From: Climacium dendroides
Lineage: Eukaryota; Streptophyta; Bryopsida; Hypnales; Climaciaceae
Length of the DNA stretch: 64,000 bases
Direction: 5' to 3'
NCBI GenBank assembly: GCA_950106755.1
Contig: OX467092.1
Coordinates: 992,001-1,056,000, forward strand
Shown here: positions 1 to 11,128 of the stretch, one piece after another
Numbering within the stretch: the first letter of the stretch is position 1
How the letters are laid out: each line of letters starts with the position of its first letter
Notes under the pieces: generated by a model
The model's input: the letters and a program-made list of their open reading frames with translations, nothing else
The model's database searches: none
What the model was told of the DNA's origin: nothing
Position numbers and translations under genes: made by a program

Positions 1-479
1 ATAGTCCATCCAACTATGGTAGAGGTCCAATAACTACCTTATTGTCATGTTGGAACTTGAGAATTTCTCAAAGCAAGGAATATGTTGGTTCTTTATTATA
101 GGGTCTACCTCTTAACTGAAGCATTAAGGATGGAATTTTCCATTTAAGTCTGTGAGGTTTAGACAGTTGAGCCATTCCCAACAGACACTTCATTTACTTT
201 AGTCTTTCTAACTAGAGTTACCTTTCTTCCTTTTTGTCCATGAGATAAGTTGGTACTTCGAGTTGGTACTTTGGACTTGACATTATGAGTTTTCCAATCC
301 CATGTTTGATAACTTCTTTTTTATGCACCTTCTACAACAAATTTGACACAATTGTTGGATTTGGTCTTGCCAACCAGGGCTTCAAAAGTTGGGACGTGGG
401 ATGTCATTATTGTGAAGTGACCCTTTATTAATTGTGTCTTTCTTTCTTCCAATGTGAAAGTGGTTGTGTGGTCTTAAAA

Positions 480-815
480 CAATGACTAAGGTAGCAACAC
501 GTACAACCATCATTGTACCCATAAACATCACCTCTAAAATCTTGGAAAATCTTGGGATCAAAGTGAATAGATGTGATTACAAAGATGTACTAATTTGAAT
601 ATCAGACCTTGGTGTTGGTATTAGATCCATGTATAGTTGTCTCTTAAAAAATTTATAACTTCTTCTCACAATGTCCAAATAACACATTTGAAAGTGCACA
701 TGTGCATTATTTTTCTCTTGCTAGTAGGGTTCAACAATTTGTTGGATGTGTATAAGTAGACATCATGTCCCAAACCCTTAAAATTAACGGTTACAAGTGT
801 TGCTACTTTAGAACT
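480..815 (+). repeat. Dispersed repeat family R6, copy 1
   Basis: It aligns over its length, with substitutions, to the complement of 46480-46800. Shared blocks include GTGAATAGATGT, AATTACAA(A/G)GATGTACTA and GACATCATGTCC. No terminal repeats were recognised. Confidence 0.7.
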
Positions 816-841
816 TATGTGTCTCTTCTCTCCAACTCTTT

Positions 842-965
842 AGGTATGTTTGCACTTGGTGTTAGGGGTGATGTTTGTAATGTGAATCCAACCTACATAT
901 AGGTTTAAATTCATTCCTAAGACCTTTAGTAACAACATTCCTTAACACCAAGTGCAAACATACCT
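842..965. mobile_element. 124-bp MITE with perfect 23-bp terminal inverted repeats
   Basis: The ends 842-864 (AGGTATGTTTGCACTTGG...) and 943-965 are exact complements over 23 bp, extendable by 2 bp with one inserted T. The interior is about 78 bp and non-coding. Flanking T-runs hint at a TTT duplication but cannot prove it. Perfect arms imply recent origin or gene conversion. Confidence 0.8.
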
Positions 966-1695
966 TTTTTTCCAATGTGCCATCACTTTTGAATATGTGA
1001 CATGTGGACTACCAAATCCTACAATCCATCAATCCTATTGTGCCCTGTGTGCAGCATCTTTGATTTTTGAATGTCATTTGTAGCTAGTGACAAGAGGGTC
1101 CTAAATTCCTAAGTTCCTATTAACCCTGGAGCGCCGCAGGTGCCATTCTGTGTTGTGTCGATGACAATACTATGAGATGGAAAGAGTTCAAAAGCATTTT
1201 TTCATCCATATTTTTCTTGTTGACCTTTCATGGTGGGTTATAAAGAGTGTTTAATTAAGTTTGTAGTCTTGCAAGTGTTTGTCTTCACATAAATGAGAAG
1301 TTAGTAAAAAAAACGGATAAGAGAATATGTTTTTTAGTGTATTTTGGGAAGTTGTTCCTTGCTCTAAATCTGAAATTTCTCCACAAAAATGATTTTTTTG
1401 AATTTGAGTCCAATTAACAAAATAAACGCCATCTACTTTAGTTTTTACTCCAATTTGAATTTTGAAAAAATTCCTAATATTTTATTGCAATTTGAACTTT
1501 GGATGTATTTTCAATGTCTATTATTTTCTAATAATAGAATGGCATGGAACTTAAGTTTACATGATGATGTTAATCATTGTAATATACACACATGGTGAAA
1601 TTTTCAGATTTTTTGAAATAATTTTCTATTTGATGTGATTTTTCTTCACTTTTTCTTTAAAAATTCTCAAAAGAATCAATGTTCTACAAAGAAAA

Positions 1696-2146
1696 GGTAA
1701 AACAGCCCATTATAGTCAGAATGAGGAGTTTGACATCATTTTTTTGCTGAAATTTTTCAAATTTTTCCCCACATTAGAACAAGTGTGAGAAATAGCAAGT
1801 GCAATTGAAATTATATTTTTTTTGACAAAGTATGAATTTGCTAGGAATTTTTGAAGTGTTCAGCCCAAAAGACTACCCCAAAACCAACAAAACCTAAATC
1901 CATAATGCTCGTCTTACTACCTAATGCAATCAAAATATTTTCTATCATGGAAGGCCTAAGAAATCAATTTTTACAATGAACTTCACACTAAAAAGTTAGA
2001 AGTTCCTAATGAGGTCACTGTTCACTCCATTACTATCACATAAGACATGCGTTGTAGCCCACATTTTACATACCAAAAATAACCCACAATGGGTCATTTC
2101 CTAAGCAACTGCAATGAATCATTTGACCGCAATGGGCTATTTTACC
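1696..2146. mobile_element. TIR element (about 450 bp), family R8
   Basis: Ends 1696-1711 (GGTAAAACAGCCCATT) and 2131-2146 are inverted complements at 15 of 16 positions. Subterminal CAATGGG(T/C) motifs recur near 2088 and 2131. The interior (about 1820-2035) aligns to 44310-44590, so it belongs to a dispersed family. No coding sequence. Confidence 0.65.
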
Positions 2147-2664
2147 TTATCTAGTTGCAAATTGACAACAAACTAAAGGTATGTGCACATGTGGACTTAG
2201 AAAGCATTCTTTGCAGTGATGGTACATGAATTTTTTGGTAGGTGTTCAAACCATCATTTCTTTATAACCACTGAACCTACATGGCTGTAGAGCTGACAAG
2301 GAGTTACAAGTGGTATTTACTAGAAAAAAGTCAAGGACAATTCATAACTCTCTAACATTGTAGGTTGTAAGTACATAAGTTCAAATCTCTCAATTTTGTA
2401 GATTCTAGAGCACAAGACAACAATCTTTCATAATGCAAGGAGATTGGGGCAATTACATAACATTGCTAAAGGAATTCAATGAATTACCTCACTTGTTTCA
2501 AGATCCAATCATATTTTGAATAGAGAATTGAGAAGAGAAACTCTTTATATAAATATGGGGTGGTAGTAGGTAATACAAACCATATGAGATATGTAAATTA
2601 GAACTAGTAGGAGCTTAAACACTCATTGTTAAGTTATAAATAGGAACTAAGTTCAAAATAGAAT

Positions 2665-2990
2665 TTTAGACCTCATTTGAGCACAGTAGAATATTTTTTT
2701 GGATAAGGAAAGTTGTGAAATCAAGTTAAAATTCATCTCCAAAAATCCTTTTGTAAGTTTGATCTCCCAATCAAAAATTATGAATAAATTTCAAAGAAGG
2801 GTTGAATGGGACATTTTCTTTGATATTTTCAAACATTCTCTTTGAAATTCTATTCATAACTTTTGATTTAAGGATCAAATTTACAAATGAATTTTTGGAG
2901 ATGAAATTTAAATGTATTTACCAACTTTTCTTTATTCAAATTTTTTTGACAATTTTTATTCTACTATGCCTAAATGGAGTCTGAAATTAT
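2665..2990. mobile_element. Palindromic foldback element R5, copy 1
   Basis: The left arm (about 2668-2820) and the right arm (about 2830-2985) are imperfect inverted complements almost to the centre, for example TTCATCTCCAAAAAT on the left against ATTTTTGGAGATGAA on the right. A second element of the same design is at 19036-19385. The + frame 2802-2984 is only the right arm read through. Confidence 0.75.
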
Positions 2991-3384
2991 AATTTACACA
3001 TAAATTTTATATTTTGATAATTAGTGGTCAAGCTCCCATCTTCCAATTATCCCGTATCTTTTTGAGGATTCATGATGCAAAATTAATTTCATTATAAAAA
3101 TGATCTCCCTACCCTCCATTCCTTCAAATGTTAATAATTCATTTTCTTCATTTTGCCATTTGATTTTTTTCATAGGTATAGATGCTCAAATAACATTGGT
3201 ATTGATGCTTGCTTTATTCTCCATAATGTATAGATGAATTTTGTAGTTGAGTACTTTGGGGAGGAAAAGGTAGCATTTGTGAAGGCAATTGAATTTATAT
3301 CAATTGCAAAAAGAATGAAGACATTTCAACAAGAATTGAATTTTTTGTGATTTTTCAAAGCTAAAATGTAAAAACGTCAATAGA

Positions 3385-3520
3385 CCCTTGTTGAAGCATT
3401 GTTGAAACATAATTAGACCTTTGTTGAAGCATTATTGAAGCATGATCAAACCCTTATTGAAGCATTATTGAAGCATGATCACACCCTTATTGAAGCATGA
3501 TCAACCACCGTTGGAGCATG
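3385..3520 (+). repeat. Tandem repeat of about 30 bp (TTGAAGCAT units)
   Basis: Four to five degenerate units built on CCTT(G/A)TTGAAGCATTATTGAAGCATGATC-type sequence with internal 12-bp subrepeats (ATTGAAGCAT). It is followed by the GC island. Confidence 0.8.
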
Positions 3521-3699
3521 GGTTGACGTGTCTGCTCCCCAATGTCCCCAATGCATTGCCATCATGATAATGGATTAGTAAGATTGTGATAATAGATGGG
3601 GCCCGTGGGAGGAACTTGTAGGTGGCGAAATTGGGTAAATGATGGTATTGGGTAGTTCTACCTTACATACCTTAAATGATGGGCAGTGAGGTTTGAAAT

Positions 3700-4620
3700 G
3701 AATGGTCATAGGTCCGCCATTTAGGTTAGAAGAGGTTTGAGTGTCTGCGATCGATGCCCGTGGCTGACTCAGTGCTTCCAGCCCGCCCGCTCGCCGCCCG
3801 CGCGCTCCATGCGCCTGTGGCTTCCTCGATCGATCAGCTGGTGTGAACTCATCACTCATCAGTTCCGTTGTGTCAGTGTGTGTCTCACACCGGTCCGCCG
3901 GTAGCCTTTACCAACCTGCATTTTTTTTCTTTATCCTTTTGTTTGGCACAAATGGAACGGAACGGAATTTCATTGTGGCAGGATTTCCAACCTGCATTGA
4001 ATTGAAGCAAAGCAGATGATTGAGGCTACCCTACCTTACCCTACCTTACCCTACCTTACCCTACCTTACCCTACCTTACCCTACCTTACCCTACCTTACC
4101 GTACCTTACCTTACCTTACCTGCTGACTGCTGAGTGAGTGATGACGGAGCTTTCATGCATCTGGTTGCTGCATGCTGAAGTTGCAGCTCTGGACTCAGGG
4201 CTTCTTTTGACCAGTGTCCCCCCTGTTGGCATCAGTACATAGGCCAGTTTTTGGAGGGACGAAGTTAGAGAGGTCCGATTTCTGACAGTCTGGCGAAATT
4301 TGGCCCCCCAAAAGCCCTGCTCTGGAGTTGTTGTTAGAATAAGTTACTCGGTGCATGCAGGACTGAGCGAGCGAGGAGAGGTGGAGAGCGAGAGATCATT
4401 TCGGAGAGTACGTCCTTCGCTGACGCATGTGAATTAAACACGCACATTCGGAGAAGGAGGAAGGACAGCGAGTACACAACTGATTCATTTGAGCTGGGGC
4501 CAGGACACACTCAACACGACATCAGGGTTGGATGGACGGACTGACTGACTGACAGCAGGAGTTGGCTCGGTTTTCTACTCACTCAAACGAACTGTTAAGT
4601 TGGTGAAATTCAATTAAGTT
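3700..4620. other. Isolated GC/CpG-rich island without a recognisable gene
   Basis: About 900 bp stand out as GC- and CpG-rich in an AT-rich setting. They contain a GC-rich start (3720-3900), a 10-bp satellite (4026-4120), and several GAGAGCGAG-type purine runs around 4370-4400. An open frame on the - strand (3575-3859, starting MSDEFTPADRSRK) covers part of it but matches nothing known. It could be a promoter-like island of an unseen transcript or a transposon interior. Confidence 0.35.
4026..4120 (+). repeat. 10-bp satellite, (CCTACCTTAC)n
   Basis: About nine head-to-tail copies of CCCTACCTTA, nearly perfect until the last two units, where G and T substitutions appear. It is not the plant telomere repeat. 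Confidence 0.95.
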
Positions 4621-4629
4621 AGTTAGGGT

Positions 4630-4698
4630 GCCTTGCCAATGGGGTTGCCGGCCTTAATTGAAAGCCGACCCCAAGGCCGGCAACCCCAGTGCCAAGGC
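4630..4698. repeat. Strong GC-rich foldback
   Basis: A perfect 15-bp inverted repeat (4641-4655 GGGGTTGCCGGCCTT with 4673-4687) is flanked by a second perfect 6-bp pair (GCCTTG 4630-4635 with CAAGGC 4693-4698) across a symmetric 5-nt internal loop. The hairpin loop is 17 nt. It marks the edge between the GC island and a dispersed AT-rich repeat. Confidence 0.85.
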
Positions 4699-4729
4699 GA
4701 CCAAAGTCAACACACACATAACGTAGAAC

Positions 4730-5180
4730 AGCCTATCACCATCCTGATTTACAATCTGACTCTCTTGGGGTCAACTACAAGAGGGGCACATATTTTTCAG
4801 AGGTGTGTGCTTGTTTCATGAATCAAACCCAAGTGGAATTATAATTTTCCAATTAAAACTGTAATTTCTGTGAATTTTTGAAGTAATCAACCTAAAATTA
4901 CAAAACCATACATAGAGTGGAGACATAAACGTCCTATCAACAACCCATAACCGCCCTTCTATGTATCTATTAGCACTTAAGAATCCACCAATCAAGGTTT
5001 AACACGTTACCCCATATTGACAGTAAAGCTAAAATCTTGTCAGATTTTGTCAGAACTTGAATGGTTTAAGATACTTTCTGGACAAATTTGGATGGGGTAA
5101 TGAATGCAATTGGGGCCAAACAATAGGCCATGGAATTGAGAAGCAAACGGTGATAGGTTGGTCCACCTTACTTCCATTTG
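4730..5180 (+). repeat. Dispersed repeat R7, copy 1
   Basis: It aligns to 55130-55640 in the same orientation, with shared blocks CAGAGGTGTG, AAGTGGAATTATAATTTT, CCTAAAATTACAAAACCAT/CTTAAAATTACAAAACCAT and ATAGGTTGG/AAGGTTGG. It is non-coding. Confidence 0.7.
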
Positions 5181-5870
5181 CACACATGGAGATTCATGAG
5201 TCCCAATTATAACAATATCAAATTCAAAAGTAATGCATTCTTGTAGAAGGTAGAGGTTCCTACTGTGGGTAGTCTCCTTGTGATGGCTTCATAGGATGAC
5301 CTATAGTAGACAATAGTTGAATGTATTGTTTATTAAAAAAAGAATTCTTTCCTTGTTCACTCATCTTTCTTCCTTATTTGATTAGAAAGAAGTTTCAAAG
5401 AAAATATTTATTTAAAAAATTATTATTATATTTTTCATTCTTCCTCATCCTTATTTTTGTATACATTGAATTCAATTTCTCTACCAATTTTCCTTATTCT
5501 ATAGGCTAAAATACTTCAAAAAAATACTTAAGTTATCCGTTGTACTTAGGTACCTCTGCCTTAATAACAACAATTATTTATATAGTGTCAAATGTTAAGA
5601 AATTAGTGTGGAGCAACTTAAATTTCACTATTTTATGAAGGATTTTTTATTTCAATTTGAGGGAAGGATAGTGCAAAAAGTAATCTTCTTTACACAATTA
5701 GATTGTCTTACTTAAAGAAGTTACTTCGTGACTCAATGCAAAGGCACATTTGACTCTCTAAGCTAAATCATGAGTCAATGCACCAATCCATGCCACACAC
5801 ATGGTTTCGAATTGATGAAAATTACTATATTCTTGTACATGTGACAGTAAATATTTATATAGTGTCAAGT

Positions 5871-6340
5871 AACTACACTAAAATTGGTAAATAATGTTGG
5901 CAACACTAATTTACTGAGATAACACTAATTGTGATTAGCAAGGTTAGTGTTAGAAGATTATTTATCCATTCTAACACTATTTTAGCTCTATAGTAAATTA
6001 CAGTTTTCTAGGAAAGGGACAGATTTTCACAGCACAGGGCAAAAATCACAATTTTGCATAGAAGGGACAAATTTTTACGACAGGAGGCTAAAATTACAGT
6101 TTTGCAGGGAAGGGACAGATTTTCATAGTGGGAAGCAAAAATTACAGTTTTCTTGGAAAGGGATAGATTTTCACAGCGGGAGACCAAAATTACAATTTTA
6201 CAGGGAAGGGACAGATTTTTATGACAGCAATTAAGTGCCCCAACACTATTTACACATAAGTTGAAAAATAGTGTTGGGGGTAAAAAACAGGGAACAACAC
6301 TAATTATCACCCAACACTATTTACCAATTTTAGTGTAGTG
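5871..6340. mobile_element. CACTA-like TIR element with an internal 54-bp tandem array
   Basis: Ends ACTACACTAAAATTGG (5872-5887) and its complement (6324-6339) are perfect, and the right end reads CACTACACT outward, as CACTA-superfamily ends do. Nearby sequence extends the repeat (GTAAATA, TGTTGG). Positions 6000-6222 hold about four units of 50-57 bp, each with AGGGACAGATTTT and CAAAATTACA(G/A)TTTT. The - strand open frame here is a translation of these units, not a gene. Confidence 0.7.
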
Positions 6341-6693
6341 AGGGGCAACCTAATTTCACTATTTAATACCATTGCAGGACTGCCAGAGATGGTTCGTGCA
6401 CCGACTTCACTTCTGTCTCTTCTTATGTGACAATAGAGAGGTGCCTTCATTTCCAAAATCCAAATCAGGAAGCTTGGCTGTATTATAGAAGGGTTGAATG
6501 CAAATCCGTTATCCAGAGGTAACAGGCTCTGCCAATTTATGATACCCACCAAACTGATTCTCCACACTATTTTAATTATAAATTAATGCAAGGGCAACCA
6601 CCACACTCTAAGTTTAAGCTAAGTTACCCTTTCGGTTGCTCAGACCGTGAGCAACAAAGTCAAATTGCCCCTTCAGGCCGGATTTGGGCATTT

Positions 6694-8113
6694 CTAACCC
6701 CTAAAGTCTCATTGTCCCTTCAAGGGACAAAATGGATTTTGGACAGGCTCCTTTGGTCTCAATATTTGTTTTGATTTTTTGAGTCTCTTAGTGAAGATAG
6801 GAAAACACATTAGCGTTTTGAAAAGATAATTTTAATTTCAACAAGAGCCTGGGAACAAAAGTTATGGAACAAGAAGCCCTTCTTTTTAGTTTGGTGGGTA
6901 GAAAAAAAAACTTTGAAAAATCTTGAAATAAATAATTAATTTTTTTTTTTGGTATAGATTGTATTTTTATGTTCGTGACAAGCTTTGATTTATTCCATTT
7001 TAATTCATTATGTGAAAGCTATGGACAATCTTGATTTGGGAATAATAGCAAAGTATCTTCTTGAAAAAATAACTTGTAGGATTCATTTTGGACCTCAATT
7101 TTCACAATTTTTCAGAAAGAAAAGCTTCACAAGGTTAAAATCTCTTGTTAGAACAATCTCACCATTGAGTAGTGTATTGGAGTGGAGGTCACTCTATGGG
7201 GATTTTGTATACCATGTGTGGTGAAGTGATTTTTTGACCCCCTATTTACTTTGGAATATACTATAGTTTCAACTTATAATTTTTGAACTTTGATTAATAA
7301 TGACTATAGATTTCTATTGCCAAAAATTCCCAACTCAAATGACATTTAAAATGACTATTATAATAGGTTGAAAAATGAACTAAAATGGCATGTTTTTCAA
7401 CTCAAACATTTATAAGAGAATACATTTGAATGACCATTGCTTCAATATTCAAGAAAAATAAACTTTCAATAGAGAGTTATTTTTAGGACTTATCTATTCA
7501 TTTTTTAGACAATTTTTTATGAAGTAAGTAAGGGGTCCAAAGTTATTTTCAACTCTACAGTGTATCTTTTTTTTTCAAAAATTTGTAACTAATTATTATT
7601 AGTTTAAAAATATCAATAATTCAAAATACAAACTTTCAAAGTAGAAAAACCTATTCAAATTTTTTTGTTTTCTTTAAATTAAATTTTATGAAGTAAAGAA
7701 GGGGTCCAAAATCTTCGCATCACGTGGGTTGTGTAAATGCATAGAGTGACCTCCCCCTCGAGTGTATTTCAATTTCAACTTAGAGCTATTAACAATTTAG
7801 ATTTTTCTTTAAACTTAAATCTACTTCTAATAAATAATTTTTTAATGAATGAAAATTAAGTTTTTGTTTTTTTTTGTTTAAATTTTTTTTCCTTAGACTC
7901 TCAACTCAATTCCTTATCATATAAAATTATAAATTCAAAATCAATTGAACAAAAATTCTAAGTTATGAAGGTTCAAAGCCAAATAATGTAATTGAACAAG
8001 GTGCCAAAAAACTTGTTTCCTTCACTTTAAACACAAATATCTTGCAATCTACACAATCAAAATTTGTGAAGTTTCTGCCACACAATTTTACACTAGTCTA
8101 ATATAAGATCCAA
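6694..8113 (+). mobile_element. Dispersed TIR element R3, copy 1, interrupted by a hAT-like MITE
   Basis: Sequence 6694-7178 and 7769-8113 is collinear with 45292-46112. It begins TAACCCCTAAAG like the other copy; its right end is lost into a microsatellite. The insert 7179-7760 with an 8-bp duplication explains the gap in the alignment. The + frames here (for example 6985-7224) are not conserved as protein in the other copy. Confidence 0.7.
7179..7760 (+). mobile_element. hAT-like MITE R2, copy 1, with 8-bp target duplication
   Basis: The element is bounded by AGTGTATT at 7171-7178 and 7761-7768. Its ends contain a perfect 15-bp inverted repeat, GGAGGTCACTCTATG (7184-7198) against 7740-7754, with a looser outer 5-6 bp. 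The 8-bp duplication and short TIRs are hallmarks of the hAT superfamily. The interior aligns to 10582-11124, 54080-54650 and the complement of 56051-56611. No transposase is encoded. Confidence 0.85.
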
Positions 8114-8270
8114 TTGTGAGTGTGAGTGAGAGTGAGAGTGAGTGAGTGTGAGAGTGAGTGAGTGTGAGAGTGAGTGAGTGTGAGTGAGTGTGAGTGAGTG
8201 AGAGTGAGTGTGAGTGAGTGAGAGTGAGTGTGAGTGAGTGAGAGTGAGTGTGAGTGAGTGTGAGTGTGAA
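8114..8270 (+). repeat. GTGAGT/GAGAGT microsatellite
   Basis: About 155 bp of GTGAGTGAGAGTGAGTGT-type sequence of 4- and 6-bp subunits. The Ser/His/Thr/Leu-rich frames on the - strand are products of the repeat. Confidence 0.95.
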
Positions 8271-8895
8271 TGAGTGGTCTCATATGCAGATAGAGATACA
8301 GAGATTTCACTGCACCAACCTTTATCCAAAACCCGTATCTCTAAAATATTCAGATTTCTGTACAACTCTTCAATCTCTAGTTCTGTATCCGGAGGCTCAT
8401 TATGGAGAACTCACGAGGTCTCATCCCTATTTGATGTCCCCAGCAGCTCAGTAAACAGATAGAGCTGGTGGGGATGCTCTTAGAACAGTTGAATCTTCTT
8501 CTGGCTGCAGTTGATCGATCGAAGGTTGTCCCGAGGCTGTTGCTAATTGGGCGAAGCAGAACGGTGAGAAACCCAATCGATCAGTCGATCGCCTACTAAT
8601 CTTTCGGGATGGATGTTGTGGTACCCTCCCGAATCATACTTGGTAATGACGACGTATTGAAAAAACCACTCTCTTGACGACTCTCGGATTAGCTCTGTTG
8701 TTGCCAATGGACTCTGCAACTGTCGTAAGAACGAAGGAAATGGCATTGCAGTATGTCTAGAGACTCGAATCGCAGCGAGTGGAAGATTTCAACTTTGAGA
8801 AAGAATACAACTAAGCTTCCTCTTGTCAGCTTCAGAGGCCTACCGATGGACTTTAGCAATTGTAACGTTACACGATCTTGGAATTGTTTTCTAAA
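8270..8895. other. GC-richer island with possible decayed coding sequence, unrecognised
   Basis: Directly after a GT/GA microsatellite the composition becomes gene-like for about 620 bp and then returns to AT-rich. Frames on + give sensible-looking peptides such as SSSVSGGSLWRTHEVSSLF (near 8380-8440) and, in another frame, SATVVRTKEMALQYV (near 8710), separated by stops and shifts. I do not recognise a family. It may be a degraded gene fragment. Confidence 0.3.
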
Positions 8896-9394
8896 CAATG
8901 GCCATATTGGTTAAATTGAGAAAAAAATGGACACTTTGAGACTTGAGCCCTATTATTTGAAACCTCTATTTTAACAAATAAAAAAAATTTATGAACCTAT
9001 CAACCTTTATAAAATCAAAGGTTTGTGAATGTGTTAACATATTGGAGTCTCAATTCATCAAAAAAATTCAATATCAAACACTTATTATCATCAAAATGTA
9101 AAGTCAAAGATAATATGAGACTACAAATTGTCTCATTTTAATGAATATGTAAATGATTGATAGTAATTAAAGACTATAGATTGCACTATTCCTAACACCG
9201 TTGTTGCATACTATGGATTGGCATGCCACTATTATGCATTTCAATGATCATCCCTCTCTCAACCTCACTCAATAGTCTAGTCTTCATAGCTCTAAAGCAC
9301 ACTTCACACCTATCCACCACTAAAGTCACTTGTTACAATCAAGGACACTTGCAATCTCACACAATCTATTTTCGTCTCTAGAAGTGCACCTACT

Positions 9395-9425
9395 CACCAA
9401 CACACATACACACATACACACAAAA
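9395..9425 (+). repeat. ACACAT-type short microsatellite
   Basis: Short run of CACACATACA units, about 30 bp. Confidence 0.7.
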
Positions 9426-10577
9426 CGTATCCACAAGCTACCACATTGCTTGGCCTAAGTATGTTTTGCAAAGAGAGGTTGTTGGACCTCCATATATGAA
9501 GCTCTAATTGACAAAAATCTTAATTGTGTTGGCACAAGGAGCGTTGGTGTTGCCTTAACAACATGGTAGTTGCTAACAAGATTTGAATGACAATCAAAGC
9601 AATTCGTTTTTTTCTACACACGTGTTTTCATTAGCATCTAAATGACATCTAGCATATAGTCAATTGGTTCTTCAATATACAAGTGGTAGTTTCATGAAAT
9701 TTGGAGATTTGAAGTGGGAAATAGAATTAATTAAAGTTGCACTTCATTTTGAGTGGCACTTAGAGCTTAAAATTTTGAATGTAAATTTCTTGGTGGATAT
9801 TGTACAAATGATCTTCAATCGACCTCTTACAACCTTTTTCAATTAGTAGAAAGCAAACCACTGAAGAACAAAAATGTTACTATTAGGGGAATGAATCCTA
9901 ACAAGAAGTTGCAACCTATTTGTGTTTGTCTACAAAGATCTCTTAGTTTAGCAATGCAAATTGGATGATTTTCATCCATTAATTTTCTTGAAATTTAATT
10001 TTGATGGATATTCTATGTCATCATGTTAAATTTAGATCATTCATATGATTTTAGATTTTTTTTATGAGGACTTAACTCAAAATAATGGTTGAAAATGGAT
10101 CATTGTGTAGTGTACTTTAGTAACTTCTAGTTCCTTGTTCATTTCAATTTAGTCTCTTTGAATTTTGGTCAACTAACAATCATATTTGGTTGAAAATTTT
10201 ATTGCAATTAGAAGCTTGGACATCCTTTCATGCTAACTCTTGCATGCTTTATATAATTTTGTACAATATACAAGGTCTTCATTCCTCTTTTTTTTAAAAC
10301 AAATATGAGAATGGTAAGTATTGAATTACAAACATTTTGAAGCTCACATACATTCACAAGTGCAAACACTTGTTGTAGTTATTAGTTAATATGTGGTAGA
10401 TTAATACTAAAAATAATTCAATTGAAGATAGTTTGATTGAGGGAACTAACAAAGTGGTTCATGATGGAGCTCATATTTTCTCCAAAGTGGTAAATCAAAT
10501 TTTTTCTATATTGGTGGTGAAAAAACGTTTGATGTGTCTTCTACCTTCCACCTCACTTTTAGATTTTTTACAAAACC

Positions 10578-11128
10578 TAGAGGGTGCACTTAGTTTTACT
10601 ACAACAAACCACGTGCGCACAAGTGGTTTCTATTAAACTATAATTTTAACTTCAAATTTTGAGCATTGTTTACTAATGACTATAGGATTCTACTCCCAAA
10701 ATTTCAAACTCAAATAAAATATGGAATGATTTCTAGAAGAGGTTAAAAATGCACTAAAATGGCATGTTCTTTTAACTCAAATATTTTTAGAGAACACATT
10801 TAGATGACCATTGCATCAATATTCAATTCAAAATGATCTTTCAATAGAGAGTTATTTTTAGGAATTTTTTGTTCATTTTTTAGACAAATTTTTCTTATAT
10901 AATATAGGAGTGTGAAAGTTATTTTTCAATTCTACAATGTATCTTTTCACTTCAAAAATTTGTAGCTAATTATTATTAACAAATAAAAATATCAATAATT
11001 CAAAACATAAACTTTCAAAGTAAAAATATTTATTCATGTTTTTTTCATTTCATTTTATTTAAAATTCAAAAAGTATATAGAGGGTCCAAAGTTTTGTACA
11101 TCAAAAAAAGGGGGAGTGCACCCCTTGA
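10578..11128 (+). mobile_element. hAT-like MITE R2, copy 2
   Basis: Ends GGGTGCACT (10582-10590) and AGTGCACCC (11115-11123) are inverted. The interior is close to copies 3 and 4 (CAAATTTTGAGCATTG, TAGGATTCTACTCCC). I could not find a convincing 8-bp duplication, perhaps because the flanks have decayed. Confidence 0.75.

Noticed and set aside
3575..3859. 94-aa open frame in the GC island
   Set aside because: Low stop density is expected in GC-rich DNA; there is no recognisable domain or splice partner.
6008..6310. 100-aa open frame with repeated (C/Y)ENLSL...KTVI units
   Set aside because: It is a translation of the 54-bp tandem array inside a CACTA-like element; there is no family match.
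8093..8365. Ser/His/Thr/Leu-rich open frames on the - strand
   Set aside because: They are the translation of a GTGAGT-type microsatellite.
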